6,915 nt of DNA from Salibacteraceae bacterium (GCA_023262195.1 JALRDM010000128.1:1-6915); one strand, 5' to 3'. Shown: positions 1 through 6,915, counted from the stretch's first letter. Numbers and translations: made by a program. Notes: a model not told the origin generated them from the letters alone.

Positions 1-22
1 CAGTCATTACTACTGGAAAACC

Positions 23-1891
23 CTATTTCTTGGGCTTCAATTTAGGATCAAGCGCGTAGGATTGGTTCAACCAAGTTTGACCTTCTTCTGGTTTACCCAT
101 ACGCTGATAGGTGATGCCGATATAGAAATAATAAATCGCACCTCTTGGATCAATCTCTATTGCGCGTTTAAACAAATCAATTGCCTCCTCATAACGGCCT
201 AGTGATCCGTAGCAGCTCGCCAAGTTGCCAATGGCATCTTTATAATTGGGATCTTTTTGAAGCGCTCTTGAGAAATATTCGCTCGCATCTTCAACCTTTC
301 CACGTTCGAATAATACGGCTCCCATATTGTTTAAAGTGGTTGCATGAGTTGGATTATACTTTAGAGCCAAGTTATACCGCTCCATCGCTAGGTCCTTATA
401 TCCTAAGCGTTGATAGGCTAACCCCAACTCACCTTGAGCATCCGCATAGCTCGGGTAGATTTCCACTGCTTTCTTTAGCTCTCCTACAGCCTTGCGGAGC
501 CATTCATTTTTAACCTTATCTGATTTGGCGGTAAGTGCTCTTTCCTTCATCATCGCCATTCCTAGTCGATAATGAGTACGGCAGCTATTTGACGCATTCT
601 CAACATCAGCCGTATAGAGATCAAACTCGCTACTCCAGTCAGCGCTGCGTGAGGTGGTTTTAAACCCATAAATTGTCAGTACCACGGCAAGAAGTACCAA
701 AGGCAAAACTGCTTTTCTCGGTTCAAATGAAGATTGATTACCTAACCCCCATTTCCAAATGAACCACGCCACACAGAGAGCAAAGCCTAACACTGGCAAA
801 AACATCAAACGCTCTCCAAAATGAGTGCCTATGGTGATCAAATAATTGGAGTAAAGTGAATATGTGCATAGAAACAGAAGGAAGGCAAAGCCAAGAAAAT
901 GGCGCTTAAGCACCATCTTGATACCGAAAAAAACTATGCCCGCAACAACCACGAAGGCGAGCCAAAACTGCCAATCACCAAAACCAACAATTGGTATTTG
1001 CTTTAAGCTGTAATCGTGCGATAAAGGGTGTGGTATCAACATTTTGTACAAATACAATCCACTCAACTGAGTTGCCGTTGCAAACCATTCAAGACCCGAT
1101 ACCTTGTGTAAGATGTTGTCAATGTGAGGTGTATTTCTTGGTCCAGTAAGTCCACCTAAAACCTGGATTCGAAGTATAAAATAGGCCAAGGTTGGCAATA
1201 CAAAATGAACCATAGATTTTGCAGCCTTTGCTATTGAAGCGTCACGAAAAAAGTATAATGCAATGCCCGTTAGTGGAATCACTGTGATAGCGCTTTCCTT
1301 CGAACTGATGGCTAAGAAAAAGGATACCATGGCAATAAGGGACCATGCGCTAAACCATTTGTCTTCATTCTTCCAAGCTGCTATTAAGGCAAGGAATCCA
1401 AACAGTGTTGCGAGTATTTCATCAGCACTCTTAATGTTTGCCACTACTTCAACGTGCACTGGGTGCAACATAAAGATTAAGCTTGTCATAAAAGCGAGCC
1501 AAACTCGCTCTCGACCAAACCAAAGCAATAGCAGATAGCAGAGAATCATGTTTGTTAAGGCGTACAACAAAATATTAGCCCAATGACCTGGAGCCGGATT
1601 ATCTGGCCAAACCTCCCAAAGCCACGCAAATAGACTTAGCGTAAGAGGTCGATATAGACTACCTCCTTCGCCCCAATAACCATAACGATAATGCGTGGTC
1701 CAAATGGTTGATAATCCATCAAGTCCTTTTTGTACCACAAAATTGTCAGTAATGGCGGAGATATCATCCAGCACAAAACCGTGCGATGAAGTATTTAAGT
1801 ATAGGAGCAACGACAATAGCCCTATGACCAATAAAAATGGCCATATCAATACCTCGACCTTTTTAGAATGGACTTTTCGGTTTTTCGCCAT
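23..1891 (-). CDS. TMTC-like GT-C membrane glycosyltransferase with C-terminal TPR repeats
   Basis: The frame gives 622 residues from ATG at 1891; a TTG codon directly before it (1894) is a less likely start. The N-terminus is a short Lys/Arg-rich tail, then a membrane helix (about residues 14-32) and a loop carrying an Asp pair (D42-D43, 'FVLDDISAITDN'), where GT-C enzymes keep their catalytic acidic motif. Many hydrophobic segments follow to about residue 410. Landmarks of the eukaryotic TMTC O-mannosyltransferase family are present in order: 'HPVHVEVVANIKSADE' (143-158), 'SSKESAITV' (196-204), 'LIPHPLSHDYSLKQIP' (285-300, DUF1736-like region) and 'GERLMFLPVLGF' (359-370). The C-terminus has four back-to-back 34-residue TPR units (482-515, 516-549, 550-583, 584-617), with a degenerate helical pair before them. 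By family analogy it would transfer a sugar from a lipid-linked donor on the outer face of the inner membrane, with the TPRs binding the acceptor; donor and acceptor are unknown. It is transcribed alone, divergently from leuS. The family is clear; the activity is inferred. Confidence 0.85.
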   Translation of the reverse strand: MAKNRKVHSKKVEVLIWPFLLVIGLLSLLLYLNTSSHGFVLDDISAITDNFVVQKGLDGLSTIWTTHYRYGYWGEGGSLYRPLTLSLFAWLWEVWPDNPAPGHWANILLYALTNMILCYLLLLWFGRERVWLAFMTSLIFMLHPVHVEVVANIKSADEILATLFGFLALIAAWKNEDKWFSAWSLIAMVSFFLAISSKESAITVIPLTGIALYFFRDASIAKAAKSMVHFVLPTLAYFILRIQVLGGLTGPRNTPHIDNILHKVSGLEWFATATQLSGLYLYKMLIPHPLSHDYSLKQIPIVGFGDWQFWLAFVVVAGIVFFGIKMVLKRHFLGFAFLLFLCTYSLYSNYLITIGTHFGERLMFLPVLGFALCVAWFIWKWGLGNQSSFEPRKAVLPLVLLAVVLTIYGFKTTSRSADWSSEFDLYTADVENASNSCRTHYRLGMAMMKERALTAKSDKVKNEWLRKAVGELKKAVEIYPSYADAQGELGLAYQRLGYKDLAMERYNLALKYNPTHATTLNNMGAVLFERGKVEDASEYFSRALQKDPNYKDAIGNLASCYGSLGRYEEAIDLFKRAIEIDPRGAIYYFYIGITYQRMGKPEEGQTWLNQSYALDPKLKPKK

Positions 1892-2125
1892 CAATCAAAT
1901 AAAGGAAAAAATGAGGTTGTGTATACTCTATTAAACGATGATTGGCAATACAGTAAACTTGTCTCCCGCTCTCATATAGTGTTTATTTGGTTTTGATCAA
2001 TTCAAAAAACTCGGGGTTTCACTTCTAACTACTCATCTAGGTTTATCCAAACTGAAAGAACTTTTCACTAGTCCAGTTATCTCATTGCCTACTGTAAGGT
2101 TTTACTTTTGCGCCTTTTGCAAAAT
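1892..2125. other. Divergent intergenic region between the TMTC-like gene and leuS
   Basis: This 234 bp gap must hold promoters for both directions. For the rightward side a good Bacteroidota -7 box lies at 2103-2110. For the leftward side I find no perfect CAAAnnTA (the reverse complement of TAnnTTTG); the nearest is CAAATAAA at 1895-1902, only 3 bp before the start codon, so it is not convincing. A weak imperfect inverted repeat (TTTTGA at 1991-1996, TCAAAA at 2002-2007) is too short to call an operator. I see no T-box-like or riboswitch-like structure and no small gene. Confidence 0.6.
2103..2110 (+). promoter_or_regulatory. Probable -7 box of the leuS operon promoter (TACTTTTG)
   Basis: TACTTTTG matches the TAnnTTTG element recognised by the primary sigma factor of Bacteroidota. 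It ends 15 bases before the leuS ATG, so transcription would begin roughly 8-10 bases before that codon and give a very short leader. A possible upstream TTG (2085-2087) is only 15 bases away, shorter than the usual spacing, so the -33 half is weak. The box and its placement are seen; use in vivo is inferred. Confidence 0.6.
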
Positions 2126-4732
2126 ATGGAATACGACTTTCGGATTATCGAAGAAAGGTGGCAACACTTTTGGCAGGCAAACCAGATATTCAAGGCCAAC
2201 AATGGTGCGGATCTACCCCCGTTTTATGTTTTGGATATGTTTCCTTATCCGAGTGGGTCTGGATTACATGTTGGTCATCCTTTAGGATACATCGCCAGCG
2301 ACATATACGCTCGTTTTAAGAGACATCAAGGCTTTAACGTCTTACATCCAATGGGTTATGATTCCTATGGCCTTCCTGCAGAACAGTATGCAATAGAAAC
2401 TGGACAACATCCGGCCGTAACCACAGAAACCAATATCAAGAGGTATAGAGAACAGCTAGATAAAATCGGATTGAGCTTCGACTGGAGTAGAGAAGTTAAA
2501 ACCTCTGATCCTATTTTTTATAAATGGACTCAGTGGATATTCATTCAACTTTTCCATTCATGGTATAATCAAGATTCTGACAAGGCCGAAGCTATTTCAA
2601 CATTGATCAAAAAGTTTGAACAAAGCGGCAGTGCTGCGGTCAATGCTCATCACAATTCTGAAGCTGAATTCAGCGCGGAGGAATGGAACAGTTTTGACAA
2701 GTTCACGCAGCGTTCAATTTTGTTGGACTATCGCTTAGCTTACAGGGCAGAAACAGTGGTTAACTGGTGTCCAGCTCTAGGAACAGTGCTTGCCAATGAT
2801 GAGGTAATAAATGGCGTTAGCGAGCGCGGAGGACATCCCGTTGAACAAAAGAAAATGATGCAGTGGTCACTGCGAATTAGAGCCTATGCCGAGCGCCTGT
2901 TAAATGACCTTGAAAGCATTGAATGGACCGACTCACTGAAAGATATTCAGCGAAACTGGATTGGAAAAAGTGAAGGAGCCGAAATTGATTTCAAGATTGT
3001 CGATACGGGTGATTCGGTTCGTGTGTTTACTACTCGACCAGACACAATCTATGGAGCCACCTTCATAGTGTTGGCCCCAGAGCACCCTGTAGTAAATGAA
3101 ATTTGCACCGAAGACCAAAAAGAGGAGATTGAAGCATACATTCAGTTTGCTGCTGGCCGGAGTGAGCGAGAGCGAATGGCTGAGGTAAAGGACGTGACCG
3201 GAGCCTTCACAGGAGCATACGCCATCAATCCTATATCCAAAGTAAAAATTCCTATTTGGATTAGCGACTATGTACTCGCTGGGTATGGAACTGGAGCTGT
3301 GATGGCTGTTCCCTCAGGCGATCAAAGAGATTGGGACTTTGCTAAGAAATTCAACTTAGAGATAATTCCTGTGATCAAGGGACAAGATGTTTCAAACGGA
3401 GCTGACGATCGCAAGGATGGCGAATTAATAAATTCAGGAGAGCTTTCAGGAATGACCGTCAAGGATGCTATCCCAAAGGTTATTGACAAAATTGAAGCTG
3501 AAAACCTTGGAGAGAAACGGATCAACTACAAACTCAGGGATGCTGTTTTTAGCCGTCAACGCTATTGGGGTGAACCGTTTCCAATTTATTATAAAGATGA
3601 CATACCTTACACCATAGACGAGGATAAATTGGACGAAATAAAGTTGCCTGAAATTGACAACTTTAAACCCACAAAGCAAGGTGAGCCGCCATTAGGTAGA
3701 GCCACACATTGGAATTGGAATAATGAATCTGGCAAAGTAGTAGAAAACGGCAAAGGATATCCTATGGATCTCAACACCATGCCGGGTTGGGCGGGGAGTA
3801 ACTGGTACTTTCTCCGCTATATGATGGAAGGAAATGACCCTAAACGATCCGATGTTTTTGTTTCCGAAGAAGCGGTAAAATATTGGAGGCAAATTGATCT
3901 TTATATGGGCGGGGCCGAGCATGCCACAGGTCACCTTTTGTATTTCCGGTTTATAACTAAAGTTCTCCACGACTTAGGGTACATCCCGTTTAATGAGCCA
4001 GCAAAAAAGCTCATAAATCAAGGAATGATCCAGGCGGAAGATGGTCATAAAATGAGCAAACGCTATGGCAATGTGATCAATCCAGACGATGTTATTGCGG
4101 AATTTGGTGCTGACGCGTTGCGCTTGCACGAAATGTTTCTTGGCCCAATCGAAATGCACAAACCATGGAATACCAAAGGCATTGAAGGAGTGTCAAAGTT
4201 CATTCGCAAACTCTGGAGGCTTTATCATGATAAAAACGGATCGTTTTCAGTCAAGGAAGAAAAAGCAACCAAAGCGGAGCTAAAAGCACTCCATAAGTGC
4301 ATAGAAAAGGTGACCTCTGACATGGAAAGGTCAAGTTTCAATACATCTGTATCGGCTTTTATGATTGCGGTAAATGAGCTATCCGAATTGAATTGTAAGA
4401 AACGTGAAATTCTAGAGCCACTGGCCATTCTTGTAAGTTGTCATGCGCCACATGTGGCGGAGGAGTTATGGTCATTGCTAGGAAATAAGGAATCAATCTC
4501 AAGTGCAGAATGGCCAAATTTCAATGCGGAATATCTTGTTGATGACCAAATCACATACCCGGTATCTGTGAATGGTAAAACAAGGTTTAGTATTGAGCTT
4601 AATGCTGAATTAAGTAAAGCCGAAATTGAACAGGCAGCTTTGGCTCATGAGGAGGCCCAAAAATGGCTCGAAGGAAAGGCTCCAAAAAGAGTGATTGTTG
4701 TTCCTAAGAGAATCGTAAACATCGTTGTGTAG
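2126..4732 (+). CDS. leuS: Leucyl-tRNA synthetase
   Basis: Class Ia aminoacyl-tRNA synthetase that attaches leucine to tRNA-Leu in the cytoplasm using ATP. The product is 868 residues from ATG at 2126 ('MEYDFRIIEERWQ', the normal family N-terminus). A TTG six codons upstream (2108) is in frame but lies inside the predicted promoter box. Visible landmarks: the HIGH motif as HVGH (48-51); the CP1 editing domain with 'TTRPDTIYGATF' (302-313) and 'GYGTGAVMAVPSGDQRDWDFA' in two parts (386-395, 396-406), which keeps the conserved editing Asp (D399); 'RYWGEPFP' (479-486); the KMSKS loop as KMSKR (642-646); then the anticodon-binding helical domain and a C-terminal domain. The zinc-knuckle region holds only one Cys (C215), and the leucine-specific insertion before KMSKS is absent. 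The region at about 145-205 ('AISTLIKKFEQSG' onward) is a Bacteroidota-style insertion. The stop TAG overlaps the bioY GTG by one base. Identity is essentially certain. Confidence 0.98.
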   Translation: MEYDFRIIEERWQHFWQANQIFKANNGADLPPFYVLDMFPYPSGSGLHVGHPLGYIASDIYARFKRHQGFNVLHPMGYDSYGLPAEQYAIETGQHPAVTTETNIKRYREQLDKIGLSFDWSREVKTSDPIFYKWTQWIFIQLFHSWYNQDSDKAEAISTLIKKFEQSGSAAVNAHHNSEAEFSAEEWNSFDKFTQRSILLDYRLAYRAETVVNWCPALGTVLANDEVINGVSERGGHPVEQKKMMQWSLRIRAYAERLLNDLESIEWTDSLKDIQRNWIGKSEGAEIDFKIVDTGDSVRVFTTRPDTIYGATFIVLAPEHPVVNEICTEDQKEEIEAYIQFAAGRSERERMAEVKDVTGAFTGAYAINPISKVKIPIWISDYVLAGYGTGAVMAVPSGDQRDWDFAKKFNLEIIPVIKGQDVSNGADDRKDGELINSGELSGMTVKDAIPKVIDKIEAENLGEKRINYKLRDAVFSRQRYWGEPFPIYYKDDIPYTIDEDKLDEIKLPEIDNFKPTKQGEPPLGRATHWNWNNESGKVVENGKGYPMDLNTMPGWAGSNWYFLRYMMEGNDPKRSDVFVSEEAVKYWRQIDLYMGGAEHATGHLLYFRFITKVLHDLGYIPFNEPAKKLINQGMIQAEDGHKMSKRYGNVINPDDVIAEFGADALRLHEMFLGPIEMHKPWNTKGIEGVSKFIRKLWRLYHDKNGSFSVKEEKATKAELKALHKCIEKVTSDMERSSFNTSVSAFMIAVNELSELNCKKREILEPLAILVSCHAPHVAEELWSLLGNKESISSAEWPNFNAEYLVDDQITYPVSVNGKTRFSIELNAELSKAEIEQAALAHEEAQKWLEGKAPKRVIVVPKRIVNIVV

Positions 4733-5271
4733 TGTCGAGTGCGCAGTTAAAAGAACTAGCGACACATGCTGGAGGAATGTTTATGGTCATGTGGTTGGTG
4801 GGCCGAATTTCAATTGATATCCCTGGCTCAAGTGTGCCAATCACCCCACAAAGTTTGGTGGTAATTATCATGCCTCTACTTTTCGGTTTTCCTACTATAC
4901 TGGGCTTAATACTTTGGTTTGTAGCTGGTCTGTTAGGCTTACCTGTATTTTCTGGAGGAGCAGGTGGAGTATCCATTCTCGCAAGCAATAGCGGAGGCTT
5001 TGTTCTCGGTTTCATAGTTATTGCAACCGTCTCAGCATGGATTCGGAATTGGGCAAAACAGCGACCATTAATTAATGGGCTTACCGCATTTATCGGTATG
5101 CACCTCTTACTTATGATCATTGGACTTACATGGATTTGGGTTGGTAGTTTCAGCGTGATAGCTATGGAAACACACATACTGCCATACTTACCCGGACTAT
5201 TAATTAAAGCCGTGATTGGATCAATTATTATCTATGCTGTTAATCGAATAAACCCCTCGTGGATAGGCTAA
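4732..5271 (+). CDS. bioY: Biotin transporter BioY (ECF-type S component)
   Basis: A 179-residue, almost wholly hydrophobic protein of the normal BioY length, expected to span the inner membrane about six times and bind biotin for uptake, alone or with a shared ECF energising module. Family marks: 'SVPITPQSLVVI' (34-45), 'LLGLPVFSGGAGG' (67-79), 'SGGFVLGF' (87-94) and 'LPYLPGLLIKA' (150-160). The GTG start is chosen because it overlaps the leuS stop (TAGTG) and keeps the whole first helix; the nearest internal ATGs would cut into that helix. No Shine-Dalgarno sequence is visible, so translation probably depends on ribosomes finishing leuS. Oddity: the Asp usual in the 'PGD-L-x-K' motif is Leu156 here, while Lys159 is kept. 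No genes for the ATPase or EcfT partner, or for biotin synthesis, lie in the window. BioY identity is strong; biotin specificity is inferred from family and slightly weakened by the Asp loss. Confidence 0.92.
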   Translation: MSSAQLKELATHAGGMFMVMWLVGRISIDIPGSSVPITPQSLVVIIMPLLFGFPTILGLILWFVAGLLGLPVFSGGAGGVSILASNSGGFVLGFIVIATVSAWIRNWAKQRPLINGLTAFIGMHLLLMIIGLTWIWVGSFSVIAMETHILPYLPGLLIKAVIGSIIIYAVNRINPSWIG

Positions 5272-6134
5272 TGAATCTTTTGGCACTTCATTTGTTTTTA
5301 ACTTACAAATTCAAGCTTATGGAACTGACATTCATTTTAGCCGGGCTCCTAATTACTATGCAACCTGCAAAGTCGCAACCTGCACACGAAGGAGAAGAAC
5401 CAAAATCTACAAAGACCGAATTACCTTCTATCCAGCAATCATCCTTTCAAAAAGGTGAACGATTAGAGTATGATGTCTCCTATGGCTGGATTGATGCTGG
5501 TGAGGCCATTATTGAAATATCCAATGAAAAGAAAACCATTGCTGGTAGAGATGTAATGCATGTCATTGGAAAAGGCAATTCTCGAGGAACCTTTAACTGG
5601 TTTTTTAAAGTGCGAGACACCTATGAGACCTACTTAGATAGCGATGGAATTTTTCCTTGGATTTTCGTGCGTGATATCGAAGAAGGCAACTTCAAAATGA
5701 AGCAGTACTACACATTCAATCAGTTCAAAAAAACTGTGAAAACAGATAAGGGAAAAGAGCATCAGGTGCCTGTAGGCGTGCAAGACATGATCTCGGCATT
5801 TTATTATGCGCGCACTTTTGATTACAGCAATGCACAACCAAACCAGGTTTATGAAATGTCTGTCTTCCTTGACAATGAATTATGGCCACTGCGTATTCGC
5901 TACTTGCGAAAAGAGCGAATTGAAATTGATAACGGCACCTATGATTGTATGGTTTTCGTTCCTGTAGTTCAAGAGGGACGAATATTTAAGAAGGAAGAGG
6001 ATATGATGGTTTGGGTAACGGATGATGAAAACAAAATTCCAGTTTTGGCAAAGGCAAAAATCCTCGTTGGTTCTGTGACCATGGAGCTGCGAGATTACAG
6101 TGGCTTAGCAAATCCAGTCGCAAAGGTTGATTAG
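5271..6134 (+). CDS. DUF3108 domain envelope protein
   Basis: Product of 287 residues from ATG at 5271, which overlaps the bioY stop (TAATG). Another ATG at 5319 (residue 17) would give a shorter leader, but one with no positive charge before the hydrophobic stretch, so the upstream start is preferred. The N-terminus has 'KFK' followed by a hydrophobic segment (about 17-30) and a likely signal peptidase I site after 'AKS' (residue 35); there is no lipobox Cys. After a short polar linker, residues 58-280 match the DUF3108 pattern: 'FQKGERLEYDVSYGWIDAGEA' (59-79), 'FNWFFKVRDTYETYLD' (108-123), a YARTFD segment (179-184) and 'KILVGSVTMELRDYSG' (263-278). DUF3108 proteins are predicted periplasmic or outer-membrane-associated beta-rich proteins of unknown function. 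In Bacteroidota they often sit near an M23 peptidase, as here, which suggests an envelope role; this is context only. No catalytic residues can be assigned. Confidence 0.88.
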   Translation: MNLLALHLFLTYKFKLMELTFILAGLLITMQPAKSQPAHEGEEPKSTKTELPSIQQSSFQKGERLEYDVSYGWIDAGEAIIEISNEKKTIAGRDVMHVIGKGNSRGTFNWFFKVRDTYETYLDSDGIFPWIFVRDIEEGNFKMKQYYTFNQFKKTVKTDKGKEHQVPVGVQDMISAFYYARTFDYSNAQPNQVYEMSVFLDNELWPLRIRYLRKERIEIDNGTYDCMVFVPVVQEGRIFKKEEDMMVWVTDDENKIPVLAKAKILVGSVTMELRDYSGLANPVAKVD

Positions 6135-6187
6135 ATAAACTTTTTACTGTTAGAAAAAGTAAATCATTGTACCTACCTCATTGATGC

Positions 6188-6915
6188 GTGCCACTAACTT
6201 CGAAAAACGAAGAAAACTCATTTAAACACGAAGTGAATCGACCAAGCGTCACCTTAGTTTTAGCATCAATTGTAGCGGCTGTATGCCTTGGTATTATCCT
6301 TTTACATGAGCCAAACACTCCTGATCCTGCATTAGTCAGTGCTGTTGACAGTCTCGTGACTGAAGAATGCGAAGACGAATTTGGCATTGATGCTACCGAT
6401 CAAAACGTGGTTAAAGGACGATTGGGCAAAAACGAATTCTTGGCCGATATTCTGCTGCCGTATAACATTGACTATGGTAAGATTGCCGTTATTGCTGAGA
6501 AGTCAAAGAAGGTATTTGATATTCGAAAATTAAATGCAGGAAAAAATTACACCCTAATTTGTAAAAGAGATAGCGGTAATACTGCGGAGTTTTTTATTTA
6601 CGAAATCTCACCTGTAGATTTTGTGGTTTACGATCTTAGGGATACTATTTCTATTTACAGAGGTGAGCGTTCTGTCATCGTTGAAGAACGCGTGGCATCA
6701 GGCGTGATCATGTCTTCGTTGTATCAAACTCTTATCGATCAGAAACTGAGCCCAGCGCTTGCTATGGAAATGGCCAATATCTATGCTTGGACCATTGATT
6801 TTTACCGAATTCAAAAGGGCGATTATTTCAAACTCATTTATACTGTGAAGAAGGTTGGAGATGCTGTGGTAGGTGTAGATGAAATACAAGCATCAGTGTT
6901 TAACCACTTCAATTC
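6188..6915 (+). CDS. M23-type peptidoglycan metallopeptidase, N-terminal part (cut by window end)
   Basis: An open frame of 242 codons runs to the right edge with no stop. It opens after TGA at 6182-6184. The likely start is GTG at 6188, giving a polar tail then a membrane anchor or signal segment (about residues 19-39, 'SVTLVLASIVAAVCLGIILL'). GTG at 6233 would give a cleaner 'MNRPS' signal sequence and is a real alternative. The following part, 'VVKGRLGKNEFLADILLPYN' (75-93), 'KVFDIRKLNAGKNYTLI' (109-124), 'PVDFVVYDL' (142-150) and 'ALAMEMANIYAWTIDFYRIQ' (190-209), is the non-catalytic half I recognise from Bacteroidota MepM-like M23 endopeptidases, with an OapA/LysM-like region that guides substrate access. 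The zinc-binding catalytic domain would lie beyond the window and is not seen. Such enzymes cut peptide cross-links in peptidoglycan. It follows DUF3108 by 53 bp and may be co-transcribed with it. The family call rests on remembered sequence resemblance. Confidence 0.78.
   Translation, partial: MPLTSKNEENSFKHEVNRPSVTLVLASIVAAVCLGIILLHEPNTPDPALVSAVDSLVTEECEDEFGIDATDQNVVKGRLGKNEFLADILLPYNIDYGKIAVIAEKSKKVFDIRKLNAGKNYTLICKRDSGNTAEFFIYEISPVDFVVYDLRDTISIYRGERSVIVEERVASGVIMSSLYQTLIDQKLSPALAMEMANIYAWTIDFYRIQKGDYFKLIYTVKKVGDAVVGVDEIQASVFNHFN
6198..6234 (+). promoter_or_regulatory. Two mutually exclusive short hairpins at the peptidase start
   Basis: CTTCG (6198-6202) can pair with CGAAG (6208-6212) around an AAAAA loop. 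Alternatively ACTTCG (6197-6202) can pair with CGAAGT (6229-6234), which would bury the first two bases of the candidate GTG start at 6233. The complementarity is exact but short. A regulatory role is speculative. Confidence 0.2.

Noticed and set aside
41..448. Possible DNA repeat array in the 3' part of the minus-strand gene
   Set aside because: The periodicity is at protein level (34-residue TPR units); the DNA units are diverged, so this is not a satellite or recombination repeat.
181..513. Open frame of 110 codons on the plus strand
   Set aside because: It is antisense to the TPR repeats of the minus-strand gene, and its translation is low-complexity and unlike a real protein.
1895..1902. 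CAAATAAA on the plus strand as a minus-strand -7 box (TTTATTTG) for the TMTC-like gene
   Set aside because: It misses the conserved A of TAnnTTTG and lies 3 bp from the start codon, which would leave no leader.
1991..2007. TTTTGA-TCAAT-TCAAAA inverted repeat as an operator
   Set aside because: Only six AT-rich base pairs, with no second copy nearby and no regulator gene in the window.
4704..5177. Long open frame of 157 codons on the minus strand, antisense to the end of leuS and most of bioY
   Set aside because: It lies opposite a clear BioY coding region, resembles no family I know, and its composition follows from the opposite strand.
6139..6160. Inverted repeat ACTTTTT / AAAAAGT after the DUF3108 stop, a possible terminator
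   Set aside because: The 7 bp stem has a single G-C pair and an 8-base loop with no GC-rich part; it is likely chance in AT-rich DNA. Read-through into the peptidase gene is more plausible.

Overview
The window looks like ordinary chromosomal housekeeping DNA from a member of the Bacteroidota, probably a marine or freshwater Flavobacteriales-like bacterium. Three things point there. The LeuRS has the phylum's typical sequence style (a single-Cys 'WCPALGTVLANDEV' segment followed by 'SERGGHPV'). A TAnnTTTG-type -7 box precedes leuS, and there are no obvious Shine-Dalgarno sequences. A DUF3108 protein sits next to an M23 peptidase whose N-terminal half is of the Bacteroidota type. Base composition is moderately AT-rich by eye. 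I cannot name a genus.

Layout: on the left, a minus-strand gene (23-1891) encodes a polytopic membrane protein of the TMTC/GT-C glycosyltransferase type with four exact C-terminal tetratricopeptide repeats. A divergent intergenic region of 234 bp (1892-2125) follows, with a recognisable promoter box for the rightward genes. On the plus strand are leuS (2126-4732), bioY (4732-5271), a DUF3108 envelope protein (5271-6134) and, after 53 bp, the start of an M23-type peptidoglycan peptidase that runs off the right edge (6188-6915+). The first three plus-strand genes are joined by single-base stop/start overlaps (TAGTG and TAATG), so they are very likely one translationally coupled transcript. The peptidase may belong to the same operon.

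How they fit together: leuS charges tRNA-Leu, BioY imports biotin, and the last two genes act in the cell envelope. No single pathway links them; this looks like a packed housekeeping operon. The left gene is transcribed away from them and probably modifies envelope or exported molecules.

I see no tRNA, rRNA, CRISPR array, insertion sequence, phage gene or toxin-antitoxin pair, and no evidence of an undescribed system. The points most worth a second look are a missing conserved Asp in BioY, a compact LeuRS without the insertion before KMSKS, the promoter box that overlaps a false upstream leuS start, and a small pair of competing hairpins at the peptidase start.
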